A stretch of DNA of 9,952 nt from Stenotrophomonas sp. (GCA_003525885.1 DQIG01000170.1:1-9952), one strand, 5' to 3'; shown: positions 1 through 7,093, numbered from the stretch's first letter. The notes: a model not told the origin generated them from the letters alone. Numbers and translations: made by a program.

Positions 1-158
1 TGGCTGCCGAGCCGATGGACGAGCCCGCCGCGCCGGTGGCCGCCAGCGTACCGATGAGCGCCGAGCCGGTTGCATCTGCACCCGCTGCAGCGAACGCCGC
101 GCGCGGCACCAGCCGCCTGCAGTCGCGCATCGAACCCACCTTCGGGAGGCTGTCATGA
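1..158 (+). CDS. ftsW: FtsW, C-terminal tail (partial, 5' end outside window)
   Basis: An open frame entering from the left edge gives 51 codons (from base 3) and stops with TGA at 156-158. The visible part is an Ala/Pro-rich tail ending in SRIEPTFGRLS. It has no membrane segment, so the identification rests mainly on position: ftsW directly precedes murG in gammaproteobacterial dcw clusters, and a basic, low-complexity cytoplasmic tail after the last membrane segment suits FtsW. FtsW is the septal SEDS-family glycan polymerase that works with FtsI on lipid II at the inner membrane. The stop overlaps the murG start as ATGA, which suggests translational coupling. None of the SEDS core is in the window, so the function cannot be confirmed here. 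Confidence 0.75.
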   Translation, partial: AAEPMDEPAAPVAASVPMSAEPVASAPAAANAARGTSRLQSRIEPTFGRLS

Positions 159-1243
159 GTGCAGCCATCGAGAGTGGGCGCCCGGTGATGATCCTGGCCG
201 GTGGCACCGGCGGCCATATCTTCCCCGGCCTGGCCGTGGCCCGCGTGCTGCGCGAGCGTGGCGTGCCGGTGACCTGGATGGGCGCCGATGGCGCGATGGA
301 AACCCGCCTGGTGCCGCAGCACGACATCGCCATCGACACGCTGGCCATCACCGGCCTGCGTGGCAAGGGCAAGCTGGCCCTGCTGGCCGCACCGTGGCGG
401 CTGATGCGTGCGCTGCGCGCGGCCGGGCTGATCATCCGCAAGCGCCAGCCACGCGCGGTGGTCGCCTTCGGCGGCTTCGCCTCCGGCCCTGGCGGCATGG
501 CCACGCGCCTGCATGGCCTGCCGCTGATCGTGCATGAGCAGAACCGTGCGCCGGGCCTGACCAACCGCATCCTGTCGCGCTATGCGCGCCGCCTGCTGAC
601 TGGTTTCCCGGGCACCTTCGCCAAGCGCGAGGAGTTCGTCGGCAACCCGGTGCGTGCGGAGATCGCCGCCATTGCAGCGCCGGAACAGCGTTTCGCCGAC
701 CGTCACGGCCCGCTGCGCGTGCTGGTGGTCGGTGGCAGCCAGGGCGCGCGTGCACTCAATACCGGCGTACCGCAGGCGATTGCTGCGCTGGGCACGAGTG
801 TGCCGGTGCAGGTACGTCACCAGAGCGGCGAGAAGATGCATGCCGAAGCGGTCGAGGCGTATGCCAAGGCCGGCGTGCAGGCTGAAATCACCCCGTTCAT
901 CGCCGACATGGCCGAGGCCTTCGCCTGGGCCGATCTGGTCGTGTGCCGATCCGGCGCTTCCACGCTGGCCGAGCTGTGCGCGGTCGGTGTCGGCAGCGTG
1001 CTGGTGCCATTCCCTGCTGCCGTCGACGATCACCAGACCCGCAATGCGGAGTACCTGGTCGAGCGCGGCGCAGCGGTTTTGCTGAAGCAGGACGGAACGC
1101 TGGCCGACGGCATTGCCGCACTGCTGCGCGATCTGTCCGAAAATCCCGCCCGCCGCATGCAGATGGCGCAAGCCGCGCGTGCCCTGGCCAAGGTCGATGC
1201 CGCCGAGCGCATCGCCGATATCATTCTTGAGGAAGCTGTATGA
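155..1243 (+). CDS. murG: MurG, lipid II-forming N-acetylglucosaminyltransferase
   Basis: The 362-residue protein transfers GlcNAc from UDP-GlcNAc to lipid I to make lipid II, on the cytoplasmic face of the inner membrane. It is a GT-B fold (GT28) enzyme. The N-terminal domain shows the glycine loop GGTGGHIFPG (residues 16-25), a second Gly-rich loop GFASGPGG (107-114) and HEQN (127-130). The C-terminal UDP-GlcNAc domain shows GGSQGAR (193-199), CRSGASTLAEL (264-274; Glu273 lines up with the nucleotide-sugar contact of E. coli MurG) and DHQTRNAEYL (292-301; Gln294 and Asn297 in the binding loop). Length is normal for the family. The ATG at 155 is preceded by GGGAGG (144-149) at 5-base spacing and overlaps the ftsW stop. 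The stop TGA (1241-1243) overlaps an ATG at 1240 that opens a 15-codon ORF rather than murC itself. Confidence 0.97.
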   Translation: MSAAIESGRPVMILAGGTGGHIFPGLAVARVLRERGVPVTWMGADGAMETRLVPQHDIAIDTLAITGLRGKGKLALLAAPWRLMRALRAAGLIIRKRQPRAVVAFGGFASGPGGMATRLHGLPLIVHEQNRAPGLTNRILSRYARRLLTGFPGTFAKREEFVGNPVRAEIAAIAAPEQRFADRHGPLRVLVVGGSQGARALNTGVPQAIAALGTSVPVQVRHQSGEKMHAEAVEAYAKAGVQAEITPFIADMAEAFAWADLVVCRSGASTLAELCAVGVGSVLVPFPAAVDDHQTRNAEYLVERGAAVLLKQDGTLADGIAALLRDLSENPARRMQMAQAARALAKVDAAERIADIILEEAV

Positions 1244-1287
1244 AGAAGGCATGCCACCGCGCCTGCCCTGCGCGAGGCCGCGCATGA
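1240..1287 (+). CDS. possible 15-codon micro-ORF coupling murG to murC
   Basis: The frame ATG 1240 to TGA 1285-1287 would encode MKKACHRACPARGRA. Its start overlaps the murG stop (ATGA, 1240-1243) and its stop overlaps the murC start (ATGA, 1284-1287). The best Shine-Dalgarno sequence of this junction, GAGGA at 1229-1233, sits 6 bases before this ATG. I know no family for such a peptide. If translated, its likely role is to hand ribosomes from murG to murC rather than to make a functional protein. It is very basic, with two Cys. Chance is a real alternative: a 15-codon ORF is not significant by length, and only the paired overlaps and the SD argue for it. Confidence 0.35.
   Translation: MKKACHRACPARGRA
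1274..1277 (+). promoter_or_regulatory. ribosome binding site deciding the murC start
   Basis: GAGG at 1274-1277 lies 6 bases before ATG 1284. The competing in-frame ATG at 1251 has only GAAGAAGG ending one base before it, which is too close to work well. This supports the shorter MurC beginning MIRRL. The site lies inside the 15-codon micro-ORF, so ribosomes translating that ORF would pass over it. Confidence 0.6.
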
Positions 1288-2720
1288 TCCGTCGCCTGCA
1301 CGACACCAACGACCTGGTGCGCGCGTTCCCGCGCGTGCATTTCGTCGGCATCGGCGGCACCGGCATGAGCGGTATCGCCGAAGTGATGTTGACGCTGGGC
1401 TATGAAGTGTCCGGTTCGGACAACGCCGACAACGTCGCAACCCGCCGCCTGGCCAGCCTGGGTGCACGCATCATGCGCGGCCACTCTGCAGCCAACGTGC
1501 TGGGCACCGACTGCGTGGTGGTGTCCAGCGCGATCCGTGAAGACAACCCGGAACTGATGGAAGCGCGCAGCCAGCGCATTCCGATCATGCCGCGCGCGGC
1601 GATGCTGGCCGAGCTGATGCGCTTCCGTCGCGGCATCGCCGTGGCCGGTACCCATGGCAAGACCACCACCACCAGCCTGACCGCTGCGGTGCTGAGCGAA
1701 GGTGGCCTGGACCCGACGTTCGTGATTGGTGGCCAGCTGCTGGCCGCCGGCGCCAACGCCAAGCTGGGCGGTGGGCAGTGGCTGGTGGCCGAGGCCGACG
1801 AAAGCGATGGCAGCTTCCTGCGCCTGAACCCGCTGATGTCGATCATCACGAACATTGACGCCGACCACCTGGAAAACTACGGCAACGACTTTGCCCGCGT
1901 GCAGGCGGCGTTCGCCGAGTTCCTGCAGCGCCTGCCGTTCTACGGCCTGGCGGTGCTGTGCATCGATGACCCGGAAGTGGCGGCGTTGGCTGCCAAGACC
2001 CCGCGCCACGTGATGAGCTACGGCATGAGCCCGCAGGCTGACGTGCGCGCCGAGAACGTGGTCCAGGAAGGTTCGCGCATGCGCTTCACCCTGCGCCTGC
2101 CGCAGGGCACCAGCCAGGAAGTGGTGCTGGCGCTGCCGGGCAGGCACAACGTGCTCAACGCGCTGGCCGCCGCTGCGGTGGGCTGGCAGTTGGGCGTGGC
2201 ACCGGATGCGATCGCACGCGCGCTGGAGGGCTTCGCCGGTGTCGGCCGTCGATTCAACGATCTGGGCGAAGTGACCACCACCAGCGGTGCAAAGGTCCGC
2301 ATCATCGACGACTACGGCCATCACCCGAGCGAGCTGGAGGCGGTGTTCGCCGCCGCCCGCGGTGGCTGGGCCGACAAGCGCCTGGTGGTGGCCTTCCAGC
2401 CGCACCGCTACAGTCGTACCCGCGACCAGTTCGACAAGTTCGCCGCGGTGCTGTCCAGCGTCGACGCACTGGTGCTGAGCGAGGTCTATCCGGCCGGTGA
2501 AGAACCGATCGCCGGTGCAGATTCGCATGCGCTGGCCCGCGCCATCCGCGCGCGCGGCCGCAGCGAGCCGGTGGTGGTGGGCAAGGCCGCCGAGCTGGCC
2601 AGCGTGCTGCCGGACGTACTGCAGGACGGTGACCTGTTGTTGATGATGGGCGCCGGTGACATTGGCGCGGTGGCAAGCCATATCGCCGTGGAAGGTTTCA
2701 AGGCGGAGGGCGAGGCGTGA
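1284..2720 (+). CDS. murC: MurC, UDP-N-acetylmuramate--L-alanine ligase
   Basis: This 478-residue cytoplasmic Mur ligase adds L-Ala to UDP-MurNAc using ATP, the first amino acid of the peptidoglycan stem peptide. Domain 1 carries the UDP-binding loop GIGGTGMSG (residues 22-30). The central ATPase domain has the P-loop GTHGKTTTT (122-130) and EADESD (170-175, metal and substrate region). The third domain contains DDYGHHP (342-348), a Mur ligase signature. The frame is open further upstream, but similarity to MurC proteins begins at MIRRL and GAGG at 1274-1277 supports ATG 1284. The alternative ATG 1251 would add 11 residues with no family likeness. The stop TGA 2718-2720 overlaps the ddlB GTG start. 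No key residue appears to be missing. Confidence 0.96.
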   Translation: MIRRLHDTNDLVRAFPRVHFVGIGGTGMSGIAEVMLTLGYEVSGSDNADNVATRRLASLGARIMRGHSAANVLGTDCVVVSSAIREDNPELMEARSQRIPIMPRAAMLAELMRFRRGIAVAGTHGKTTTTSLTAAVLSEGGLDPTFVIGGQLLAAGANAKLGGGQWLVAEADESDGSFLRLNPLMSIITNIDADHLENYGNDFARVQAAFAEFLQRLPFYGLAVLCIDDPEVAALAAKTPRHVMSYGMSPQADVRAENVVQEGSRMRFTLRLPQGTSQEVVLALPGRHNVLNALAAAAVGWQLGVAPDAIARALEGFAGVGRRFNDLGEVTTTSGAKVRIIDDYGHHPSELEAVFAAARGGWADKRLVVAFQPHRYSRTRDQFDKFAAVLSSVDALVLSEVYPAGEEPIAGADSHALARAIRARGRSEPVVVGKAAELASVLPDVLQDGDLLLMMGAGDIGAVASHIAVEGFKAEGEA

Positions 2721-3679
2721 GCACGCTGACCTTCCCGCCGCTGCGCGTGACCGACCCGGCCGTGTTCGGCCGCGTCGCCGTGCTGCTCGGCGGCAGCTCC
2801 AGCGAACGCGAGGTATCGCTGGATTCGGGCCGCAACGTGCTCGAAGCCCTGCAGTCGCGCGGCGTCGATGCGTTCGCCGTGGACGGCATTCCAGCGCTGG
2901 CCAGGGCGCTCGCTGCCGGTGGCATCGACCGCGTGTTCAACATCCTGCACGGCCACAACGGTGGCGGCGAGGATGGCATCGTGCAAGGCCTGATGGACGC
3001 TTTCGGCGTGCCGTATACAGGCTCGGACGTGCTGGGCTCGGCGCTGAGCATGGACAAGATCCGCACCAAGCAGGTGTGGCTGTCGCTGGGCCTGCCGACC
3101 CCGCAGTACAGGAAGGTCGATGCGTCCAACGTGCATGCGCTGGCCACCGAACTGGGCCTGCCGGTGGTGGTCAAGCCGGCCAACGAAGGTTCCAGCGTGG
3201 GCATCAGCCGGGTCACCGACGAGGCTGGCCTGGACGAGGCCGTGGCCCTGGCCGCGCGCTACGACGGCCAGCTGCTGATGGAGCAGATGGTGGTTGGCGA
3301 TGAACTGACCGTGGCCATCCTCGGTGATGTCGCGCTGCCGTCGATCCGCATCGTGCCCAAGGGCCAGTGGTACGACTACAACGCCAAGTACATCGCCGAG
3401 GACACCCAGTACCTGTGCCCGGGCCTGGAAGGCGCCGACGAAGACGAGATCCGCCGCATCGCGCTGGCCGCGTTCCGTGCCGCCGGCTGCCGTGGCTGGG
3501 GCCGCGTGGACGTGATGCGTGACCGTGCCAGCGGCCGTTTCTTCCTGCTGGAAGTGAACACTGCGCCGGGCATGACCAGCCATTCGCTGGTGCCCAAGGC
3601 GGCCCGCCAGGCCGGCATCGGCTTTGAAGAGCTGGTGTGGCGCGTGCTGGAACAGACCCTGGAGGCCCCGCACGCATGA
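2717..3679 (+). CDS. ddlB: D-alanine--D-alanine ligase (DdlB type)
   Basis: The 320-residue ATP-grasp enzyme joins two D-Ala to give D-Ala-D-Ala, which MurF attaches to the stem peptide. It acts in the cytosol. By alignment from memory with E. coli DdlB, the catalytic residues are all present: Glu30 in SSEREVSL, Ser159 in EGSSVG, Lys224-Tyr225 in NAKYIAED, Arg263 in GRVDVM and Asn281 in EVNTAPG. The C-terminal TSHSLVPKAARQAG (287-300) is typical. Tyr225 is the residue found in D-Ala-D-Ala ligases rather than D-Ala-D-Lac ligases, so vancomycin-type specificity is not expected. The start is GTG 2717, overlapping the murC stop, with GGAGGG (2705-2710) 6 bases upstream. The protein has about 14 extra N-terminal residues compared with E. 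coli. Stop TGA 3677-3679 overlaps the ftsQ ATG. Confidence 0.96.
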   Translation: MSTLTFPPLRVTDPAVFGRVAVLLGGSSSEREVSLDSGRNVLEALQSRGVDAFAVDGIPALARALAAGGIDRVFNILHGHNGGGEDGIVQGLMDAFGVPYTGSDVLGSALSMDKIRTKQVWLSLGLPTPQYRKVDASNVHALATELGLPVVVKPANEGSSVGISRVTDEAGLDEAVALAARYDGQLLMEQMVVGDELTVAILGDVALPSIRIVPKGQWYDYNAKYIAEDTQYLCPGLEGADEDEIRRIALAAFRAAGCRGWGRVDVMRDRASGRFFLLEVNTAPGMTSHSLVPKAARQAGIGFEELVWRVLEQTLEAPHA

Positions 3680-4425
3680 ACGCGGTGCTGCGCATCTTCG
3701 TCTGGCTGTTGGCGCTGTCGGTGGTTGCACTGCCGGTGGTGGCCGTGGTCAATGGCTGGGTCGGCGCCGAGCGCTGGCCGCTGGCGAAGCTGCGCGTGCA
3801 TGGTGAGTTCAAGCGCGTGCCGGCCGAACAGCTGCAGCAGGTGCTGCTGCCTTACGCGCGAGCCGGCTTCTTCGCGGTCAAGCTGCAGGATGCGCAGGAC
3901 GCACTGGAAAAGCTGCCGTGGGTGGAGAGCGCGCAGGTACGCAAGCAGTGGCCGGATGTGCTGGAAGTGACCCTGGTCGAGCACAAGCCGTTTGCACGCT
4001 GGGGCAATGATCGACTGGTGTCCGAGCAGGGCAAACTGTTCCCCACGCCGAAGAAGCTGGCTGATCTGGCGCTGCCCGAACTGGACGGTCCGGACAGCCA
4101 GACCGAAGAAGTGATGAAGCTGTACAGCGACTCGCGTGCATTGTTCGCACCGGCCGGCGTCGACGTGCGCCGGGTGACGATGGATGCACGCGGCAGCTGG
4201 TCGCTGGTGCTGAGCAATGGCACCGAAGTGGTGGTCGGCCGTGACGACGCGCGCTCGCGCATGCAGCGCTTCGTCAAGGTGCTGCCGCAGCTCAACCGTC
4301 AGGACGCGCCGATCGAGCGCGCCGACCTCCGTTACACCAATGGTTTCACGCTGAGCTGGGGTACCCCGGCCACGCCGGCGAAAACGCCGGCGACCCCGGC
4401 CAGCAGGACGCAGGAAAGGACATGA
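3676..4425 (+). CDS. ftsQ: FtsQ, divisome bridging protein
   Basis: This 249-residue bitopic inner-membrane protein of the FtsQBL complex connects cytoplasmic and periplasmic division proteins. There is one membrane segment at about residues 5-27 (very hydrophobic, Leu/Val-rich). It is followed by a POTRA-like domain (about 34-103, from PLAKLRVHGEF to QWPDVLEVTLVEHKP) and the FtsQ domain with its late strands ADLRYTNGFTLSW (216-228), the region that contacts FtsB in E. coli. The cytoplasmic N-terminus is only about four residues, far shorter than in E. coli. ATG 3676 overlaps the ddlB stop; GGAGG at 3661-3665 lies 10 bases upstream. An in-frame ATG at 3637 lies inside ddlB and is not favoured. 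The C-terminus is a low-complexity tail with four TPA units. The stop overlaps ftsA. Confidence 0.94.
   Translation: MNAVLRIFVWLLALSVVALPVVAVVNGWVGAERWPLAKLRVHGEFKRVPAEQLQQVLLPYARAGFFAVKLQDAQDALEKLPWVESAQVRKQWPDVLEVTLVEHKPFARWGNDRLVSEQGKLFPTPKKLADLALPELDGPDSQTEEVMKLYSDSRALFAPAGVDVRRVTMDARGSWSLVLSNGTEVVVGRDDARSRMQRFVKVLPQLNRQDAPIERADLRYTNGFTLSWGTPATPAKTPATPASRTQERT
4363..4402 (+). repeat. hairpin and mirrored TPA repeat at the end of ftsQ
   Basis: CGCCGGCG (4373-4380), AAAA loop (4381-4384) and CGCCGGCG (4385-4392) form a perfect 8-bp stem with a tetraloop. It is flanked by two copies of ACCCCGGCCA (4363-4372 and 4393-4402). The stretch encodes TPATPA-K-TPATPA in the FtsQ tail, and the codons read as a mirror around the Lys codon. 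The hairpin ends 29 bases before the ftsA ATG and has no T-run, so it is not an intrinsic terminator. It could pause ribosomes or shape mRNA at the ftsQ/ftsA junction, or be a by-product of repeat expansion. Confidence 0.7.
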
Positions 4426-5657
4426 ATCGCAAGGGTGACAAATCGCTGATCGTTGGCCTGGACATCGGCACCTCGAAGGTGGTGGCGCTGGTGGGCGAGT
4501 ATTCGCCGGGCAACCCGATCGAAGTGATCGGCATCGGCTCGCACGAATCGCGCGGGCTGAAGCGCGGCGTGGTGGTGGACATCGAATCGACCGTGCAGTC
4601 GATCCAGCGTGCGGTGGAGGAAGCCGAGCTGATGGCCGGCTGCGAGATCCGCTCGGTGTACGCCTCGATCTCCGGCAACCACGTCCAGTGCAAGAACTCG
4701 CCGGGCATCGTGCCGATCCGCGACGGGGAAGTGACCTGGGGCGACCTGGATCGCGTGCTTGACGCGGCCAAGGCGGTGGCGATCCCGGCCGACCAGAAGA
4801 TCCTGCACGCGATCCCGCGTGAGTACGTACTGGACGATTCGCAGGAAGGCATCCGCAACCCGGTCGGCATGACCGGCGTGCGCCTGGAAGTGCATGCCCA
4901 CCTGGTGGTGTGCGCGCAGTCGGCCGCAGCCAACATCAGCAAATGCGTGCAGCGCTGTGGCCTGCAGGTGGACGACCTGGTGCTGTCCTCGCTGGCCTCC
5001 AGCGTGGCGGTGCTGACCGCCGACGAGCGCGAGCTGGGCGTGGTGCTGGTCGACATGGGCGCCGGTACCACCGACATCGCCGTGTTCGTGCAGGGCGCGA
5101 TCTGCCACACCGCCTCGCTGCCGATCGCCGGCGACCACGTGACCAACGACATCGCGCACATGCTGCGCACGCCGACCCCGGAAGCCGAGCAGATCAAGGT
5201 GCGCTATGCCTGCGCCCTGGCCCAGCTGGCCACGGCCGAGGAGAGCATCCAGGTGCCGTCGGTGGGCGACCGCCCGCCGCGCCGCATGCCGCGCCACTCG
5301 CTGGCGCAGGCCGTGCAGGGCCGCTACGAGGAAATCTTCGAGATGGTGCAGGCCGAACTGCGCCGCTCCGGCTTCGAGGAACTGGTGCGCGCCGGCATGG
5401 TGCTGACCGGCGGCGCTTCGAAGATGGAAGGCGTGGTCGAACTGGCCGAGGAAATGCTGCAGATGCCGGTGCGCGTGGGCATCCCGCAGCACGTCACCGG
5501 CCTGGGCGAAGTGGTCGGCAACCCGGTGCACGCCACTGGCGTGGGCCTGCTGCTGATGGGCAGCCAGATCGAGCACCCGCGGCGTCCGTCGCTGCCGACC
5601 GGGCGCGCCGGAAGCATGTTCAAGAAGCTCAAGACCTGGTTCCGCGGCGAGTTCTGA
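4422..5657 (+). CDS. ftsA: FtsA, actin-like membrane tether for FtsZ
   Basis: This 411-residue ATP-binding protein of the actin/Hsp70 fold anchors FtsZ filaments to the inner membrane and recruits later division proteins. Phosphate-1 motif: VGLDIGTSKV (11-20). Phosphate-2: VDMGAGTTDIA (210-220). Adenosine motif: MVLTGGASKMEG (326-337). The FtsA-specific 1C (SHS2) domain lies between about residues 85 and 165. The last 15 residues, GSMFKKLKTWFRGEF (397-411), form the amphipathic membrane-targeting helix. ATG 4422 overlaps the ftsQ stop, and the purine-rich AGGAAAGGA (4412-4420) is a good SD. This is the last gene in the overlapping chain; the next start, ftsZ, is 170 bases away. Length and motifs are intact. 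Confidence 0.97.
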   Translation: MNRKGDKSLIVGLDIGTSKVVALVGEYSPGNPIEVIGIGSHESRGLKRGVVVDIESTVQSIQRAVEEAELMAGCEIRSVYASISGNHVQCKNSPGIVPIRDGEVTWGDLDRVLDAAKAVAIPADQKILHAIPREYVLDDSQEGIRNPVGMTGVRLEVHAHLVVCAQSAAANISKCVQRCGLQVDDLVLSSLASSVAVLTADERELGVVLVDMGAGTTDIAVFVQGAICHTASLPIAGDHVTNDIAHMLRTPTPEAEQIKVRYACALAQLATAEESIQVPSVGDRPPRRMPRHSLAQAVQGRYEEIFEMVQAELRRSGFEELVRAGMVLTGGASKMEGVVELAEEMLQMPVRVGIPQHVTGLGEVVGNPVHATGVGLLLMGSQIEHPRRPSLPTGRAGSMFKKLKTWFRGEF

Positions 5658-5672
5658 CGCGGAATCCGCAAA

Positions 5673-5689
5673 CCTGGGCAACGCCCAGG
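5673..5689 (+). other. short hairpin after ftsA
   Basis: CCTGGGC (5673-5679), AAC loop and GCCCAGG (5683-5689) make a perfect 7-bp stem starting 16 bases after the ftsA stop. There is no T-run behind it, so it is unlikely to terminate on its own. It could protect a 3' end, mark a processing site between ftsA and ftsZ mRNA, or act with the C-rich stretch downstream. Confidence 0.6.
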
Positions 5690-5827
5690 CGCAACACCCG
5701 CAGTACCCGCATCACAACGCAACACCGGCAACACACAACCCACACAGCCGCAACGTCGGCATGCAGCAGGACGGCAGGACGCCCGAATGCCCATGCCAGC
5801 CAAAGCGGATACAACGAGGACACGGAC
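5690..5827 (+). promoter_or_regulatory. C/A-rich, G/T-poor leader of ftsZ
   Basis: The spacer before ftsZ has a base composition unlike the rest of the window. In the 60 bases 5691-5750 I count 28 C, 21 A, 9 G and 2 T. Such RNA should be nearly unstructured. This is typical of Rho-loading stretches, and also of open ribosome standby sites. The ftsZ Shine-Dalgarno GAGGA (5816-5820) sits 7 bases before the ATG. I see no convincing -35/-10 pair here. Short ATG frames at 5761 and 5793 run into ftsZ out of frame, but neither has an SD and I do not call them genes. Confidence 0.5.
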
Positions 5828-7063
5828 ATGGCGCATTTTGAACTGATCGAGAAGATGGCACCCAATGCGGTGATCAAGGTGGTTGGCGTGGGCGGCGGCG
5901 GCGGCAATGCCGTGGCGCACATGGTCAACTCGGCGGTGGACGGCGTGGAATTCATCACCGCCAACACCGACTCGCAGGCCATCAAGAACTGTGGTGCCAA
6001 GCTGCAGCTGCAGCTGGGTACCAACGTGACCAAGGGCCTGGGCGCAGGCGCGAACCCGGAAGTCGGCCGCCAGGCCGCGCTGGAAGACCGTGAGCGCATC
6101 ATGGACGCGCTGCAGGGCGCGGACATGGTGTTCATCACCGCCGGCATGGGCGGCGGCACCGGCACCGGCGCTGCGCCGGTGGTGGCACAGCTGGCCAAGG
6201 AAATGGGCATCCTGACCGTGGCCGTGGTCACCAAGCCGTTCCCGTTCGAAGGCCGTCGCCGCATGCAGGTGGCGCTGAAGGGCATCGAGGAACTGAGCCA
6301 GCACTGCGACTCGCTGATCACCATCCCGAACGAGAAGCTGATCACCGTGCTGGGTCGCAACGCGACCATGATCCAGGCCTTCCGCGCTGCCAACGACGTG
6401 CTGCAGGGTGCCGTGCAGGGCATCGCCGACCTGATCGTGCGCCCGGGCCTGATCAACGTCGACTTCGCCGACGTGCGCACCGTCATGTCCGAAATGGGCC
6501 TGGCGATGATGGGTACCGGCACCGCCCGTGGCGATGACCGCGCCCAGGCCGCTGCCGAATCGGCCATCCAGAACCCGCTGCTGGACGATGTGAACCTGGC
6601 CGGTGCCAATGGCATCCTGGTCAACATCACCGCTGGCGCCGACTTCACCATGGCCGAGTTCGACGAGATCGGCCGCACCATCGATGGCTTCGCTTCCGAA
6701 GACGCCACCGTGGTGGTCGGCACCGTGCTGGACCCGGACATGCAGGACGAAGTGCGCGTGACCGTGGTGGCCACCGGCCTGAACCGCGTCTCGGCCAGCA
6801 AGACCCAGCGTCCGGGCGAGCGTGCGCCGATCAAGCTGGTCCGCAATGCCACCACCGGCCAGCCGGAGTTCGGCGAGTTCGACAACGGCGGCGATGCCGT
6901 GTCCAAGGCCGTGGGCGGCATGGGCCTGGGCCTGCGTCGTGCCAGCAGCGATACCGCGGCGGCCTCCGCACCGTCGGCCCCGGCCGCTTCGGCCCCGGCT
7001 GCGGCGGAACTGCCGAACGATTACCTGGACATCCCGGCCTTCCTGCGCCGCCAGGCGGACTAA
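5828..7063 (+). CDS. ftsZ: FtsZ, tubulin-like division GTPase
   Basis: The 411-residue protein polymerises with GTP into the Z-ring at midcell and organises septal wall synthesis. The N-terminal Gly loop VGVGGGGGNAV (19-29), the tubulin signature GGGTGTG (108-114) and the T7 synergy loop NVDFAD (210-215; Asp212 and Asp215 needed for GTP hydrolysis across the filament interface) are all present. After the core (to about 320) comes a linker rich in Ala, Pro and Ser (about 371-395). The conserved C-terminal peptide DYLDIPAFLRRQAD (398-411) binds FtsA and ZipA. ATG 5828 has GAGGA at 7-base spacing and starts with MAHFELIEKM. Unlike the genes before it, ftsZ overlaps neither neighbour and has its own long leader, so its expression may be set separately by an internal promoter or by processing. 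Confidence 0.98.
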   Translation: MAHFELIEKMAPNAVIKVVGVGGGGGNAVAHMVNSAVDGVEFITANTDSQAIKNCGAKLQLQLGTNVTKGLGAGANPEVGRQAALEDRERIMDALQGADMVFITAGMGGGTGTGAAPVVAQLAKEMGILTVAVVTKPFPFEGRRRMQVALKGIEELSQHCDSLITIPNEKLITVLGRNATMIQAFRAANDVLQGAVQGIADLIVRPGLINVDFADVRTVMSEMGLAMMGTGTARGDDRAQAAAESAIQNPLLDDVNLAGANGILVNITAGADFTMAEFDEIGRTIDGFASEDATVVVGTVLDPDMQDEVRVTVVATGLNRVSASKTQRPGERAPIKLVRNATTGQPEFGEFDNGGDAVSKAVGGMGLGLRRASSDTAAASAPSAPAASAPAAAELPNDYLDIPAFLRRQAD

Positions 7064-7072
7064 GCGGGGCGG

Positions 7073-7093
7073 CCCGGGGTTGTCCTCCCCGGG
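7073..7093 (+). terminator. GC stem-loop just after ftsZ, weak or partial terminator
   Basis: CCCGGGG (7073-7079), a 7-base loop TTGTCCT and CCCCGGG (7087-7093) form a perfect 7-bp stem 10 bases after the ftsZ stop; two G-T pairs can extend it. Only TT follows before GCGCC, so a classic U-tract is missing. It may attenuate read-through into lpxC or stabilise the ftsZ 3' end. Confidence 0.45.

Noticed and set aside
1113..1283. The upstream extension of murC, including ATG 1251
   Set aside because: It has no family likeness and overlaps murG in another frame. ATG 1284 has a properly spaced GAGG and matches the usual MurC start.
1221..2681. A 486-codon open frame on the minus strand opposite murC
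   Set aside because: It is a GC-rich shadow of murC, rich in His, Arg, Gln and Ala with no recognisable motif. The plus-strand MurC motifs are intact over the same bases.
5761..5841. Short ATG frames in the ftsZ leader (26 codons from 5761, 17 codons from 5793)
   Set aside because: Neither has an SD. They overlap the ftsZ start out of frame, and lengths of this size are expected by chance.
4910..7063. A 717-codon plus-strand frame that would fuse an upstream stretch to FtsZ
   Set aside because: The first part is out-of-frame ftsA sequence (Arg/Ala/Gly-rich) followed by the ftsZ leader. FtsZ homology starts at ATG 5828, which has its own SD.
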